Source: Diplolepis rosae (lineage: Eukaryota; Arthropoda; Insecta; Hymenoptera; Diplolepididae). Taken from it: DNA of 64,000 nucleotides. The stretch covers positions 7,192,001 through 7,256,000 of the forward strand of contig JAPYXD010000680.1 in NCBI GenBank assembly GCA_030998225.1, written 5' to 3'. Below the pieces are notes generated by a model. That model was not told the DNA's origin. It did no database searches and saw only the letters and a program-made list of their open reading frames with translations. Positions 45,316 to 57,701 of the stretch are shown here, piece by piece (position 1 is the stretch's first letter; every line of letters starts with the position of its first letter). Position numbers and translations under genes: made by a program.

Positions 45316-48300
45316 TTAATTCTTAGGTCGGAAGCGCGACATATAAAATTCACAGTCAGTACAATAAATCGCAGGCTGGACAACATTTTTTTTCCCACAA
45401 AGGTGGCAAGGTTTTGTGCCGGTGACCGCAACCGTCGTTGGTTGCGTTACAGTCGCAGAACTCTTAACACCATTTTGGAAAAGAATCTGCTTGTTCTGCT
45501 TGGAAGCTGGTGGGTGCTGATAAGTCGGATATTTCATATTCGACTGGATTTGTCCATTTTGAAGAGGGTTAGGATATGTTTGATTTGGAGCTAAAACATT
45601 TTGTTGTTCAAACTTCTGAGGTGGTCTTTGATAATTGTCAAGCCTCTGTTGGTAGGTTCCAGTTGGCGAGACCTGCTGCTGCTGTTGTTGTTGTTGTTGC
45701 TGCGGTTGATATGAAGCACTAGGAGTTGGTGGTGGTTGATATTGAGGCAATGATTGATTCGTTCTCTGCTGGGATACAGATTGATAAGCATAACCTTGAT
45801 AAAACCCATGAGGGTATTGATTCTGCGCTGCGAATTGTTGGTAAGGATTCGGCGATTGATTTGCAGGGTAGAACTGCTGCTGGACATGTTGTACAGTAAT
45901 CGGACTTGAGTGATTCGAGTTGAGGCCTCCATTGTGGGTTAAATTATGATTGGTTATTCTTTGATTTATGCCAGTTTGCTGTTGGGCTGAGATTTGTTTA
46001 TTCATCTGATTATGTTGCTGTTCTATCTGGTAGTAAGGTTGGTATCCATTCTTTCCACAGTTGATTTTCTGCTGATTCGCATTTTGAGGGAAGTTGTGCA
46101 TCTGGACAGTAAAAGGACTCGCAGGTTTTTGTTGAGCTACAGGAATTGCCTGATTTCTAGGATGAGCAGTCTGAGTCTGTGGATATCCAGATTGGGATTG
46201 CATGAACTGTGGGTATGCAGTTTGGGAGTACCTTATCTGCTGTTGTAGTTGAGGAGAATAGGAAGTGGCAGTCTTTGTTGCATTTGGTTGATTTGAGGAC
46301 GTTTCCCTCATGACGTCTTGACCCTCAAGGGATCCATAGGCAGTTTTAACTTCCTGAGATCCGACAGAGTCGTTAGAGTTTTGCCTGGCAAATGTTGGCC
46401 TAATCGTTTCTGAAGCGGTAACATGATTAACGCTTCTAAGCTGATCTTGGAAGGGAGTAGCAGGAATACTGTCGGCTTCGCTTTTGAGTGGAAGAGTGAT
46501 TTTTGTCGCGTTGTTCTCCCTATTCGTTTCTGCTTCTTGGAGGCTTCTAATCTCTCTTAGGACCTTTGCAGTTTCGGGTTTGTTCATCGCCGACCTCAGT
46601 ACTCTTTCTAAAATAGGGTTCGGAATATATGAATCTTTCTCATCATCTTCAGCAGTTGCGACGAGGACGACCTGATCACAGAAGGAAACGCTCTTCTTTT
46701 TACCGATTCGTCGTTTCGTCTTTCGAGGTGCGATGTCTTCTTCGTTTGGAAGTATCGTCGTGTTTTGGATCGTATTCTGCATCGCAACTTCACTGATATC
46801 ATCTTCAGGATAATCGATTGGAAGACCATTTTCATGAGGAAGAGTGAGAGACATTGAAAGAATTGCTGCATTGAGTCCACTTTCTGTCACAGGAAGACCG
46901 ATGTTGGAAGTAATGGATTCGAAATTGGAGTTCATAATTGACTGCATCTGGTTCTGATTTGATGGAATTTGGCTCGAATGATTTGATGGAATCTGGCTTA
47001 ATTGTATCTGATTCTGTATCTGATTCAGTATCTGACTTTGTATCTGATTCTGAATCTGACTTTGCATTTGATTCTGATTATCATCTTTCTGTTGAACATC
47101 CTGAGAAGCATCCATGATTGGTGAAGGTGTAGCACCATTAGAAGAATGGGTCTTGACCTGTTCATTCTTCGGTGCAAATATCTTGATTTGTTCGAATTTG
47201 GCAGCCATATCCTTTACAGAAGAAGTCACCACTCGAGGGCAATCCGTCACATCCCGACTTTGATCGAAAGGTTGACCTAAAGTGCTCATCATCAAATCAC
47301 TCGTTCTTCTCGCAACAGTTCCTCCTTGAACTACAGAGCTGGCTCTAACTTTAGGAATGTCTTGATCAACCAAAGCTTGTTTCTTAATTCTCATTTCTGC
47401 TTGCTTAGCTTGAAGTTCTCTGAGCCAAGTTTCACTCGCTGATTTATCCTCAGCATCCTGGAATTCAAGTCTCTTCTCTTTTCCTAATTCAGCAGCAAGG
47501 ATTTGCTCTCTCTTAAGCTGTAACTGTGCCAATAAACTGCTGATCTGATCAGCTTCAGAAGACTGTTGGCTTTTTTGCGAATCTTTCGCCTGATCTTCAA
47601 TTGGTGGAGGAGGTGGTGGAAAATCTTCGCTAGCTTGCCTTGAGTGCGAAACTGATGGAATGGAAGGATAAGGTGGTGGAGGGAATTCCTCACTAGGTTG
47701 TCTAGAGTGAGATCCATTTCCATTCTCAGGATAAGGAGGAAGGGATTCAGGTTGCTTCACAGGACTCTGCTCGCTATGGACATCTGCACGGGTCACCACA
47801 AAAGTAGGCTCGTAAAGAATTCCATTCGCATATTGTACAACATCATCCTGAATCCTGGGCTTGCTATTGTAATTCTTCTGGGAAACAGTGCTCGCACTGG
47901 TCTCGTTCACCCCATAAGAAGGAATGAAGGGAAGGGAATGCGGTTCTGAGGAATAATCAGCATAATTAGAGTTTCTATTCGCCTGATTCGCGTTCATATG
48001 ACTCCAGTAAGCATTGTTTTGTTCCTGAGATGAATTCGTGTTGCACTGTCCGTCGGACAGTGGGTAAAGAGATTTGTCAGTTTGTTGCTCGCTTCTCACT
48101 TCTGCCAAACACTTAGTCTTGCTAAGCTGAGAAGTGGTCCTGAGGGGAGGTGGTGGAGGGACTTTTGCAACGTGCAAAACTTTTCCAGCACTGCCTTGGA
48201 AGCTCTTCCTCATCAGTCGACTTCTCTCTAAATTCGGGTTGCCCGTGCTCCCACTGCTGCTTCCACTTCCAGAGAATTCCAAGTGACCTTCTGATAAATA

Positions 48301-49007
48301 TCCACTCAGAGATTGCGATACATCATTACCCTTTAGACCCAAATTCGAATCATCAACAGACTGCTTTGGCAAAGTATTAGAGGAACCAGATGCGTTAGTG
48401 GTTTGTGCATCTTGGCCTTCCCTTAAATCTGGCATACTTCTATTTTTTCTTTTGATTAATCCTCCCATCAATAACTTCCTTCTAATTTTGTGTTGTTTCT
48501 TTCCTTGCTTCTGCTCATTTGTTCCAGAAGCATGACCGTTAACTTGTTGGTTTTTAGACATTGTGGAATTTTCCGTACTATCTTTGTTCTTCTCCACTTT
48601 CGTGTTTTTCGGAGATTGTGAAAATCGTGAAGGTGCAATTGAGAAGTCCTTTGATGCGTTTTTATTTCTTTCCTCGCTTCGAGCTCGCTTTTTGTCTTTC
48701 TTATCATCCTCACAGCGCTTTGTTCTACCGAAAAGGCCCGTCCTTTGCGTTGGACGGTCGTACAACATATACTCTTCGTCTTCAATCACGTTCGTTGATG
48801 TGGTTTTGCTTCGAAGAGTCTTCTTCTTCGGCAAAGTGGCGTAGATCTCGATACTCTTGGCCACTGGCTTGTCCACAACTGCAGGAGTGTTTATCAACAG
48901 TTCTCGACTATTCTGACGTGAGTGGTTGCCTTTATCTCGAGAACTCTGACGAGAATGCTGACCAGACTTGCTGTTTTCTCGGGAGTGTCTACCTTCTAGG
49001 GCTCCTT
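45316..49007 (-). CDS. ec: echinus / USP53-USP54-like protein, last exon (C-terminal tail)
   Basis: A single 3692-bp exon from a TTTTAG acceptor (exon start 49007, taking one base from the previous exon) to TAA at 45316-45318. It reads open from the splice site, starting EGALEGRHSRENSKSGQHSR; no start codon is needed. It encodes about 1230 residues, mostly disordered: repeated HSRxxS motifs at the start, a basic KKDKKRARSEERNK stretch, proline clusters (including PPPY near 47680), a short Glu/Lys helix-prone part (about 47390-47560), a run of QNQ/QIQ repeats (about 46930-47080), a Gln tract (45671-45705) and a closing CHLCG...CTDC pair of CxxC motifs. Long low-complexity tails are typical of echinus and USP54. 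Exon length and frame are certain; the role of the tail is not. Confidence 0.9.
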
Positions 49008-49087
49008 CTAAAAGTGAATTAAAATTAGAGTTGATACAGCAATTAAAATTAAAAATAAGAATTTTTAGACTTGAAGGAATTTAATAC

Positions 49088-49388
49088 CTTCTTTATCGCC
49101 ATTAGCAATGGCTTGCTCCTGAACTATTCTCCTGTGCAAGCTTCTGGTTCTCATGACACACGTGTTATGCTTCATCCTCGCGAGCTTGATCGTTTGAGGA
49201 TTATTATAAGGTGCATCCATGGCTGCTCTTGCTGTGATACTCGCAGCGGTACAAAGAGCATCAGCAGTTACAAGATCGCCAGCGACTTCTGCAGCTCTCG
49301 ACTTGTCTAGAAGTTCATCTGTCTCTTTGCACAGACGTTCGCAATCATCTCCAGACTGTGGTTGGTATCCTTCAGGAATCTGAGCAAG
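49088..49388 (-). CDS. ec: echinus / USP53-USP54-like protein, exon
   Basis: Acceptor TTATAG, exon 49388 to 49088, donor GTATTA; 301 bp, phase 0 in and phase 1 out, which joins the last exon in frame (GAA codon across the junction). It encodes a conserved helical segment (LAQIPEGYQPQSGDDCERLC, then a block ending MDAPYNNPQTIKLARMKHNT and CVMRTRSLHRRIVQEQAIAN). The pattern of alanine-rich helices recalls a MIT/TPR-like hairpin, but no domain is claimed. It is one of the best-conserved looking parts outside the USP domain. Confidence 0.87.
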
Positions 49389-49471
49389 CTATAATCAATT
49401 AAAGATTTAAATTAGTAAAGAAACCATAGGTCTTTTTCAAGTTAAAGTAATAACTTCTGTTGATAACGTAC

Positions 49472-49894
49472 CTGTAGATTTTGCTTCAATACTTGTTGAA
49501 GTGGAAGACTATCAGTGGAAGAAAGAGAATAGGAATCGTAACCAGCATCGTAATGGCCGCTGCTACTGCTCGATAATTCTCCAGATTTACTCGTAGGACT
49601 CTTGGGAACTCCTCCGTTTCTTTGAACTTTATTAACTATATACAAGTAGGGATTTTCCATCGTCGTGGAAGAACTGGATGAGGCGCTATTTCGATCTCCA
49701 GACCAATTTCCAGAGTCTCGTCTTCGGGGCACGTTAAGGTGATCTGGAATATTGATTCCATCTTGTGAAGCTGATCCCGCACTCAAACTTCTAGTCAACT
49801 GAATCTGTTGCTTTTTCTGCTGCTGCATCACATTTTCAACAACTCGTCGACTGATATATTTTGAATCTACATCTCCATCGACTGCATCCACACC
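49472..49894 (-). CDS. ec: echinus / USP53-USP54-like protein, exon
   Basis: Acceptor TTTCACAG, exon start 49894, donor GTACGT after 49472; 423 bp, 141 residues, phase 0 both ends. Begins GVDAVDGDVDSKYISRRVVE. Rich in Ser, Gln and Lys (KKQQIQ, SSSSS, SSSSSGHYDAGYDSYSLSS), with basic-Ser sites such as RRRDSGNWS. It is a linker between the USP domain and the helical segment, with no recognisable fold. Confidence 0.85.
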
Positions 49895-49974
49895 CTGTGA
49901 AAATTATGATAATTTTGTAAAATTTATGATTACAAGATTTGAGAAAGTCAAAATTTGGTAAATAAATAACTTAC

Positions 49975-50349
49975 CTGATTAACAAATATATTTTTTTGAA
50001 TATCAGTAAGGTTCTGGTAATCGCTGTAGATTTTTCGTTGAGTATAGATTTGAGGAGGGCTATCTGGGTTGGGAGTGATTGCCCTCCTGACAGAGCTATT
50101 AATTGGCGGTTTTTCAGGACTGGGAGTGATCGAACGCCGAACATTGTTCTTCGGTGGCGTCTTTAGCCCATTTCCATTGGGAAATGGAGTGACTGTCTTC
50201 GGGGCATTGTCGGTATTGACAGGCGTTCCACCCGGGGTCGCATACAACAAAAGAAGTGGCTGGTATCGACCTCTCCTACATTTCTCGACAACCTGCTCCC
50301 ATCGAGGTCCAATCTCCTTCACTGTCGCGTCGTCGAAGTATATCCAGAC
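49975..50349 (-). CDS. ec: echinus / USP53-USP54-like protein, exon with USP Asp box
   Basis: Acceptor TTCTAG, donor GTAAGT; 375 bp, 125 residues, phase 0. It opens with [20 protein letters not shown], the end of the USP catalytic domain: W-x-x-FDD carries the catalytic Asp position, followed by [20 protein letters not shown], close to the human USP53/USP54 sequence. After the domain come two similar short repeats, VRRSITPSP and VRRAITPNP, each with a Thr-Pro site. Confidence 0.92.
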
Positions 50350-50480
50350 CTAGAATTGAGTTTTGCAATCAGTCGAGGAAACAGACCCGATTGAATTTTC
50401 CTTTCAATTTCATTTATTTTCAAACCATTATATTGTAAATTTATTTCTGCTTTTGATTTAATTTTTGAATTGGAACATAC

Positions 50481-50750
50481 CTTTAGTTTCGTGTGGAAGA
50501 AGAAAGTAGAATAATGTTTTCCATAATAAGTAACTACTCCTACGAGATTATGTACAGTAAAAGCTCCCCATTTGGAGTCAACTACGCTATGGAAGACGTC
50601 GCTTAATCGAAGAGACGTCCCAACAGTCGCGAAAACATCCATAATGTGTTCTAAAGAAGGTCGTTCGCTGTCCCAAACAACACCGACTGAAACAATCTCT
50701 GGTCGGTTCATCAGGGTTCGACAGATTTGTATTTTTGCTCCACAGGAACT
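50481..50750 (-). CDS. ec: echinus / USP53-USP54-like protein, exon with USP His box
   Basis: Acceptor GCTTACAG, donor GTATGT; 270 bp, 90 residues, phase 0. Starts SSCGAKIQICRTLMNRPEIV and runs to YYGKHYSTFFFHTKLK. The C-x3-C formed with the preceding exon (CPSSC) is the second half of the USP zinc finger. KHYSTF holds the catalytic His position. The match to USP53/54 (RTLMNCPEIV, VWDSE, YGKHYSTFFF) identifies the family. Confidence 0.93.
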
Positions 50751-50916
50751 CTGTAAGCAATTAGACATTTAATAAATAATTAAGTGACCTGAAGAGATCC
50801 AGTTGAGAAAGTTATACATTTTCGAAAAGAAATATTCTTGTATATGCGCAGAAGACATAAATCAAACATGTTTAGAGGAGAAAAGTAGTGAGGAATTAAT
50901 TTTATTTTGTACTTAC

Positions 50917-51051
50917 TGGGCAATCGCGAATGTCGCCCATTCCGCCAGCTCGACGCAAAAGCTGTCCAAACAGATCTGGACTGTTACGAGAAGCCGGTGG
51001 CGTTTGTCTAGCCTGGGACGTCAAAGCAGACGCTGAGACATAATGTACCAT
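50917..51051 (-). CDS. ec: echinus / USP53-USP54-like protein, exon
   Basis: Acceptor TTTCAG, donor GTAAGT; 135 bp, 45 residues, phase 0. Reads [20 protein letters not shown] at the start and [10 protein letters not shown] at the end. The M-V-H-Y-V-S motif after the zinc-finger exon is shared with USP53/54. The initial Met is internal, not a start. Confidence 0.9.
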
Positions 51052-54000
51052 CTGAAATAAAAATACATTTTTCCTTATAATACATTTCTTTAACTGAACA
51101 CAATAAAAATACGAGAAAAAATATTAATTAAACCAATTTTAAATGTCCCTATGATTGAATTGAATTCCAGTAATTATATCACTGATTTTCATGCACATAT
51201 TTATTATTATAAGATTGGATTAAGATAAGATACGTAGAATAAAATATTGCAAAGCTCATTCCTTCATTCTTGATAATTTACAATAAAACATTACGCATTT
51301 TTTTATGAAGACCTAATAAGTTACTTCAAGTGAAAAAACATTTGAGAAAATTAATTTCTGTATAAGGAACTACGGCAGTTGCTTCAGACTGAAATGACTA
51401 GGGGAATTACGAGGGTTACGACATTTTTCTGCAAGAGATACGCTTTAAGTTAAGATTGGGGCTATGAAAATGCAATCGGCCATGACCGATAGTGATTGCA
51501 ACCAGTTTCAAAGCTTTTATCTTGCGACCGGGTTTCACGGCGATCGTATTTTGCCACCTACAACATAAAGTCTTCTATTGTGTTGGAAGAATTGGCTATT
51601 TTTTTCAAAGTTTTAAATTTATAACTCTATACCTGAATTGGCCACTCAAATAAAAGTTTTTTTCTATATTTACACTATCGCCGGAATATCAATTTTAATT
51701 CCAATTTATGTCTTATAATGGAACGAAAGTTAATCGAATTCTGCGAGAAGTCGAATTCTGTTTAACAAAGATAAATTGAAGTAATGAAATCATACGTCAG
51801 ACTAAATGTTCAAACGACAATAAACAATTTTCATCTGTAAGTTCTGGGTTACAATAGAAGAAATCCTGTGCTAGAACAACTATATTGTAAAAAAACATAT
51901 ACACGTTTGATTTCGCCAGAGTTCGATATTAAGTGCCGAGTGTGTGTAACTGCATATAAGAACAATCGAATAAGATATGATTTGCTTGCCTACACATACG
52001 TGACGAGAAAATCCAATCTGGGAATTGTATCTATGAGAAAGTGGACCAAGGCTTAAACACAGTTAGGAAATAAGTCCACCCGGACCTTTTAAAAATCACA
52101 TGGTGACCATTTAAACCGCCGTAAAAAGTCCCTAGTCATTTCCTGGTTATTGAAAGTTTTTCCCCGTCATTAACAGAATAATATTTGAATTACAACAGTT
52201 ATTTGATAGGGTAAGAGATGCAGTGGTTTGCACCCTTGAGCGTTTAAAAAATTCTGAACATTGATTTCTTATCTTAAAACTAGTTAATTAATAAATAAAT
52301 AAAATAAATAAATAATCAACATCAAGTTTTTTAATTTAATAAAACTGGAAGAAGTCTTGAAATTCCAGTAATTGGCACGTAATATACTATTAAACAATAG
52401 GAAAATCTAAAAATTTATCATATTTTACTTACATGAGAGTAATTTGAAGAAAATGTTAAATATTTGCATTTTCCTATTGCTTAGGGCCAATTATAGGGAG
52501 GTGCCAACGATAGGTGTCAGTGCCAATTACTGGTGCTCTTACCCTACAGTATTTTTTTTGCAACTTTTTCAAAATGTTAGTTGGAAAATTGAAAATCTAT
52601 GACGAAGAAGTTTTTGAAAATTGCTCAATGAATAAGATGATTCTTCATTAATTAAAATCTGACTTTTAAAGCTTAACAATTACTAAGTTATTAAATTAAA
52701 CTTCCATTGGTAAAACGTCTAACAATTGAAAAAACAAGAAAAACTCTAATTCCAAGTTAGTATTGAATGCAGTGGGAACTTTTCTTTATTAAGAATCAGG
52801 GATAGAAAAAAAATAGTGAAGTTGAAAGGGTAAATATAGTTCTCGCCTCTGAGAAACGAAGAACCTATGTCGTTAATAAAGAGAGTCAACAAAGTTTATT
52901 GAGTAATTCTCATCAAACAACCAGTTTGACACACATAACGGAAATTATCTTTAGAAATTATGAACTCTTGAACGCGCCTTGCGTTTAAAAATCGCAAAAA
53001 CATCGACTTGAGTAATTTCAGTTGTAACATGCGTTGGTCCCAAAACATTTCGCGACAAACACCTTCGATTGCTTAATTCGTGCAAAAATAAAATTCCGAA
53101 CAGAAGACTGAGAAAAGTTGAGTAATAATTGTTTTCAATACATTTTATACTTGTAAACTACTTTACGAAATATTTGCTGTGTGAGTCATGAACACTGTAA
53201 GTAACGCATCTAAAGTATTGAACAATTTCTCGTCTGTAATACCTTCAGCTTTGAAAATTATCCTTAATTAGCAATTCTAAATCCAGAAAAATAAAATTTT
53301 TGATAATCACATATTATTTATTTAAAAAAACCCTACAACTTGATTTTGACATACTTGAAAAAATCCAATACATTTAAGATTCTAAGGTGAGATACGATCA
53401 AATTTCTACTTCAAATTTTGAATTTAGTTTGGATAAAATCGATCAGCAAAATTATTAAAATGATCTTAAAAGCTCAGGAATAAGTAATCTCAACTTTATA
53501 ATAGTGTATAAAAATTTTCCAATTATAAAACTAAGACTGATCTAATTTCCATAGTCCACCGATCAGACTTTCTTGAAGCTCGCGCCCACCTTCTGTATTG
53601 CATCCAATGAGCCATCAAATCCAGATTAGCTAATCGCTTTAAGCGACTTGCCATTGAATCTCCAGCCGGCTTCTTTACTAAGTGGCTTAAGCTTAAACCT
53701 TAAGCCGTCAGTAACATGCCCGACGAATTTTAGCCATAGATATTGTTATTTCGTGAATATAGTAATAGATTCGTGTTTCCCATGTGCTCAGTACCACAGC
53801 ATTCATCTCAAAAAATTGCCTCTCTCGTGGACTTGCACGTTTTCTGTTTTTCTCATCTAACGCGCGCTGGCCTTATGTCGATGCTAACAAAGGTTTCTTT
53901 GGCCCTGGAGCCACTATTTTATGTATTCCAGGTAGAATCTGCAATGCACCCAACCTAGTGTGTCTACCTGCACTTCTGACGTGGGAAAAAAGGCAAGGTG

Positions 54001-54401
54001 TGCTCCAACTTTGGACCATGTCTGTTTCCAAGAATTGTGGGTGAAAAAAAGTCCGTGATTTGTGAAGCGAACCAAAATTTGGTCAAGATGCTTCAATCGG
54101 ATGTTTACTTAGGAAATCGATGGGAAAACAAAACTCAAACTTGGCTTTGAATTATATTTCAGCTACTTGGATACTGAATTTTAATATTGAAACTAGGAAA
54201 AGTTTAAATTCTACTCACAAATAAAACCCTTGAAAAATGAATGACAACTTTGAAATAAAGTAAAGAATTTATAAAATTCTTAAATGTAGGAATTTTGAAA
54301 AAAGAAGGAACTGTCTTTCATCCCTATTAATTTCGCATTAACTCAAATTTACAAAAATTACTTTCAAAATGGAAAGAAATTCAAACGAAAATTTAACGAA
54401 C
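51052..54401 (-). other. ec intron
   Basis: 3350-bp intron. Higher-complexity patches lie at 51360-51570 and 53530-54060, the latter with overlapping small ORFs but no domain. AAAT/AATA microsatellites occur near 52283. No nested gene is supported. Confidence 0.7.
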
Positions 54402-54566
54402 CTGAGTGAAAGGAAGCGGTTCTGAAGTGGCTCCACAGACTCCACAGACACTTTGCTCGACAAGTGTCATGGCGAATTTTTGATGGGGTACACAATGTCG
54501 AGCACTGCACATGTCCTCGGCTTCCCCACTTGCAATGTGCAAATGGATTCGCAGCAGAATATTTTC
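54402..54566 (-). CDS. ec: echinus / USP53-USP54-like protein, exon with USP zinc-finger CxxC
   Basis: Acceptor TTTTTCAG, donor GTTCGT; 165 bp, 55 residues, phase 0. Reads [20 protein letters not shown] first, then [20 protein letters not shown] and [12 protein letters not shown]. The CGVCG pair is the first half of the USP zinc-finger ligand set. The [15 protein letters not shown] stretch is diagnostic for USP53/54. Confidence 0.93.
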
Positions 54567-55887
54567 CTGAAAAAAAGTAGTTTTTTAATATGATTTCTTT
54601 TTATTTGTAATTTTGGTGGTGATAAAGTTTACAATAATCATAAGTAGCAATAAAATTTGAATTGAAAAAATACAATTTTTTATATCATTTACACATTAAA
54701 ATTTTAGTAACTAGAAAACAAAGTTACAAGGGTGGGATTTAAAAAAATGGAATTTAAAAGCTATCTCCATATTTTTAAATTTCTAAAAGTTAGTGAAGTT
54801 TTTCTTAATAAATAAATAAATAAATAAGAAGAATTGAGAATAAAATATGGCTCGATAATTCGAGCTTTAAAAAATGGGGGAAAGCAATAGCATTCTTGAA
54901 CTTAGGAATTTCAAAAAGGTTTTGAGAGAATAGTGGTTGATTCCTCTAATTATAACTCGTACGGATATGCCAGTAATTTTTAGCGTTTTCTCTAGCAGGA
55001 TAACGGAATTTTAATCATTCAAGTCCTTGCCTTTATCTTATGCACACGTAACGAAGTAAGGAGTTGCCTCGACTCCAATGTAAATCCAAAAAAAACTAAG
55101 CGTATGCCTCTGATGTAAACGAGAAAGTAGTCTATTGCTGGTATTTAAACGATTGCTCTCCGCTCATTATTGCACTCCAATGTAAGTGGACGCCATTACG
55201 CGTGCTCGACTTAAGATTATTGGAGCAAAAAGAAGGTCCATGTCTTCTGACTTGCTACATTTTTTTTACTCTTTTACCTAAGGATGCTTAAAATATTCTA
55301 GAAAGCTGCTTGAAAAATTGTCTTCTAGTTTTTAGAATTTGTCTCAACTGCTTAATTAGGCAGAGCAAGGAACAGAAGAAATGGAAATGACTATCACATT
55401 TAAGTGATTAATTTAGTGATGTAAGATTTCTTATGAGAGAAGATTCTACGAATTGCCTTCAAAGATGGCAATAAGTTTAGAACTATGTGAGGAAAACAAA
55501 GCTATAGATTCTTTGTAGAAAAACTCTTATATTTATAGATTGTTGCTAAAGAATAAATGATTTTTCTCAAGAGCCTTGGTTTGCAGGTTGCATAGGATGA
55601 TATCATTGGAGGATAACTGAGAGGTATTTTTAAGTCTTGTCAAGAAATGGAAATAGTTCTAGAGACTGATCAAATCAAATAAATTATTTGAAGTTTATAT
55701 GGAGAAATATATCCCTGCCAATGGAAGGTAATATATTATGATTATAAATTTTGTAAATTTTTTTTCTTTTAAATTCTTCTTCGAGATGAGTCATTACGTA
55801 TTATTTGAATATATTATAAATATACTACTAGTCTTTACTGTTATCCCTGTTTTTGGAGGTGATTAACTCTAGGTAATTGATACTTAC
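54567..55887 (-). other. ec intron
   Basis: 1321-bp intron with an AAAT microsatellite near 54820. Nothing else recognised. Confidence 0.7.
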
Positions 55888-56022
55888 AAAGCATTCTGCA
55901 GCATCATCCATGAAACCCAACTGGAACCTCTGCTGGTCGAGGAAGCTTTCTGCGAGGGCACGACGCAAAGCGTCTGGTGGTAATGCGCTCTCTTGCGAAA
56001 ACTGCAGCTGCGAGAACAGGTC
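55888..56022 (-). CDS. ec: echinus / USP53-USP54-like protein, first recognised USP exon
   Basis: Acceptor GTTCCAG, donor GTAAGT; 135 bp, 45 residues, phase 0. Reads [20 protein letters not shown] then [20 protein letters not shown] and AAECF. In USP53/54 this segment follows directly after the Cys box and CIFCALK. The matching upstream exon with the catalytic Cys was not found in 56023-64000. The frame stays open upstream of the acceptor to 56229, but that part is intron-like and does not resemble the family. Confidence 0.93.
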
Positions 56023-57701
56023 CTGGAACACAAAGGATATCGTGCTCAATACCTGTAGAAGTCTTACGAAGAAAAGGATCATTTGGCTATTGCTCTTGGC
56101 AAAAAGACCCTGAAATTCGTTCAAATTGCCAAAGGTCGACAAGTACAAGATGAAACTCTCGATGCCAAAACACAATAGTTTGAATATGTACTTATCACTG
56201 AATAAAATTTTTTCAGCTCTTTTGATCAAAGGGAACTATTGTGAATATCCACAATTAAGTATAACAGAGTTCAGTTAAAATTTAAAAAAAAATAGTTTTT
56301 CAAGAATTAATGATACTTAAATATCCCTTGATTTCATTAGATCATTATCAATACATCTATTGAAGAAAATTTTAATCTAAAGTTTCTATTGTATTCTGAA
56401 GAGACGATCTTTATATCTATAGTAAGGATAGAATCACGATTCCACTCGAGGAAAGAGGACGTTTAAAATGTCTTGTCATGTCTCTTTGAAATTATTGTAA
56501 TAAATCACATTTATTGAACATTTTAGAATGATTTGACAAAGGTCTCCTCAATAAATGCCATTGTGAACTAACCACGAAATCGTTCCCAAGTATCATGATC
56601 TGATTTTAAAAATAATCAAATCTTAATTTATTTATATGAATTTTACGTTTTATCAGTATGAAAAATTGTATAGTTTGAATAATTTACAATCACCAAGCAG
56701 ATAGAGAATATTCTCTGAAACTAAGATAAGATTACTTCCTCCTTTACGACATTTTCATAAAGAAATAAAAAGGAGGAAAACACGAGGTTAAATTAAATTC
56801 AATCCGAAGGACTCCAAGTTGAATCAGGTTGGCGAAAGCTCTTCCGCAATCTTTTCCCCTTTCCGTTTTCCATCCCTAGATTTCTAGATCTGGCTTTGCA
56901 TCTTTGACACCTGCTAAAACACTACCATCAAATCTTCTTAGATTTACGTGTCGACAGAACCTTTGGCATTTCGTAACTATCTATAAATATATATGTAGGT
57001 TTTCAGCCATGAACAGCAATGGTCACTTGTAGAAAGTAGGTACACATTGCTCCAGGGCACCAGTCAGGGTTGTTGTGCCACAATCCTCTAGCTAGTTCTA
57101 AAAAGTTCTGTTGCATTCAGACTTCTAACTAATTCTCTAACTACTATTTCAACTATTTAACAAGAATTAGATCAATCGGAACAGAAGTCAGTTGCCTCTC
57201 TATAAGTATTAAATTTTTGCGTCATCAGAAGACGATATTGAAAGTAACTAAATGGAAAGGATTTAGGTCAGCTGTATACACAGTTTCTGAATTCAACTAC
57301 ACCTGGAAGGCAAAAGCGAACGTTTAGTGAAGACTGCTTATACGACTCCAATTTAATTTATACTTTCAGAGTTCGTACATGAAGGATGTCGTTTAACAGA
57401 TCAGGTTATAGACAGATCGGAAAAACAAGAACTCGACTTCCGCTGAGTGAAATCAATCAATGAAAGCGGTTAAACTAAAATTCCACTGCAGGTACCTAGG
57501 AAATTGTGGGTTTTTATATTTCCACTTGCTCAGATACCAATGAAATGATTATCGGTTTCCATAGGGGTGAATGTATTGTGCTGAATACATTTTAACTATG
57601 AAGTAGAAGCTGCTGTAATATAAACCAAACAGAAAAACCCTCTAAACCCATAAATTACACGAAGTAAAAGTTATAAACGATTCTTTAAAATTGGTTCCTA
57701 C
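56023..57701 (-). other. Presumed ec intron, no Cys-box exon seen
   Basis: Read on the minus strand for GQNxCFLN and LWHLDxFRR patterns; none found. AT-rich and non-coding throughout. Confidence 0.5.

Noticed and set aside
56023..56229. Upstream extension of the USP exon (frame open to 56229)
   Set aside because: A good acceptor sits at 56023-56024, the translation beyond it is hydrophobic and unlike USP53/54, and the 135-bp exon joins its neighbours in phase.
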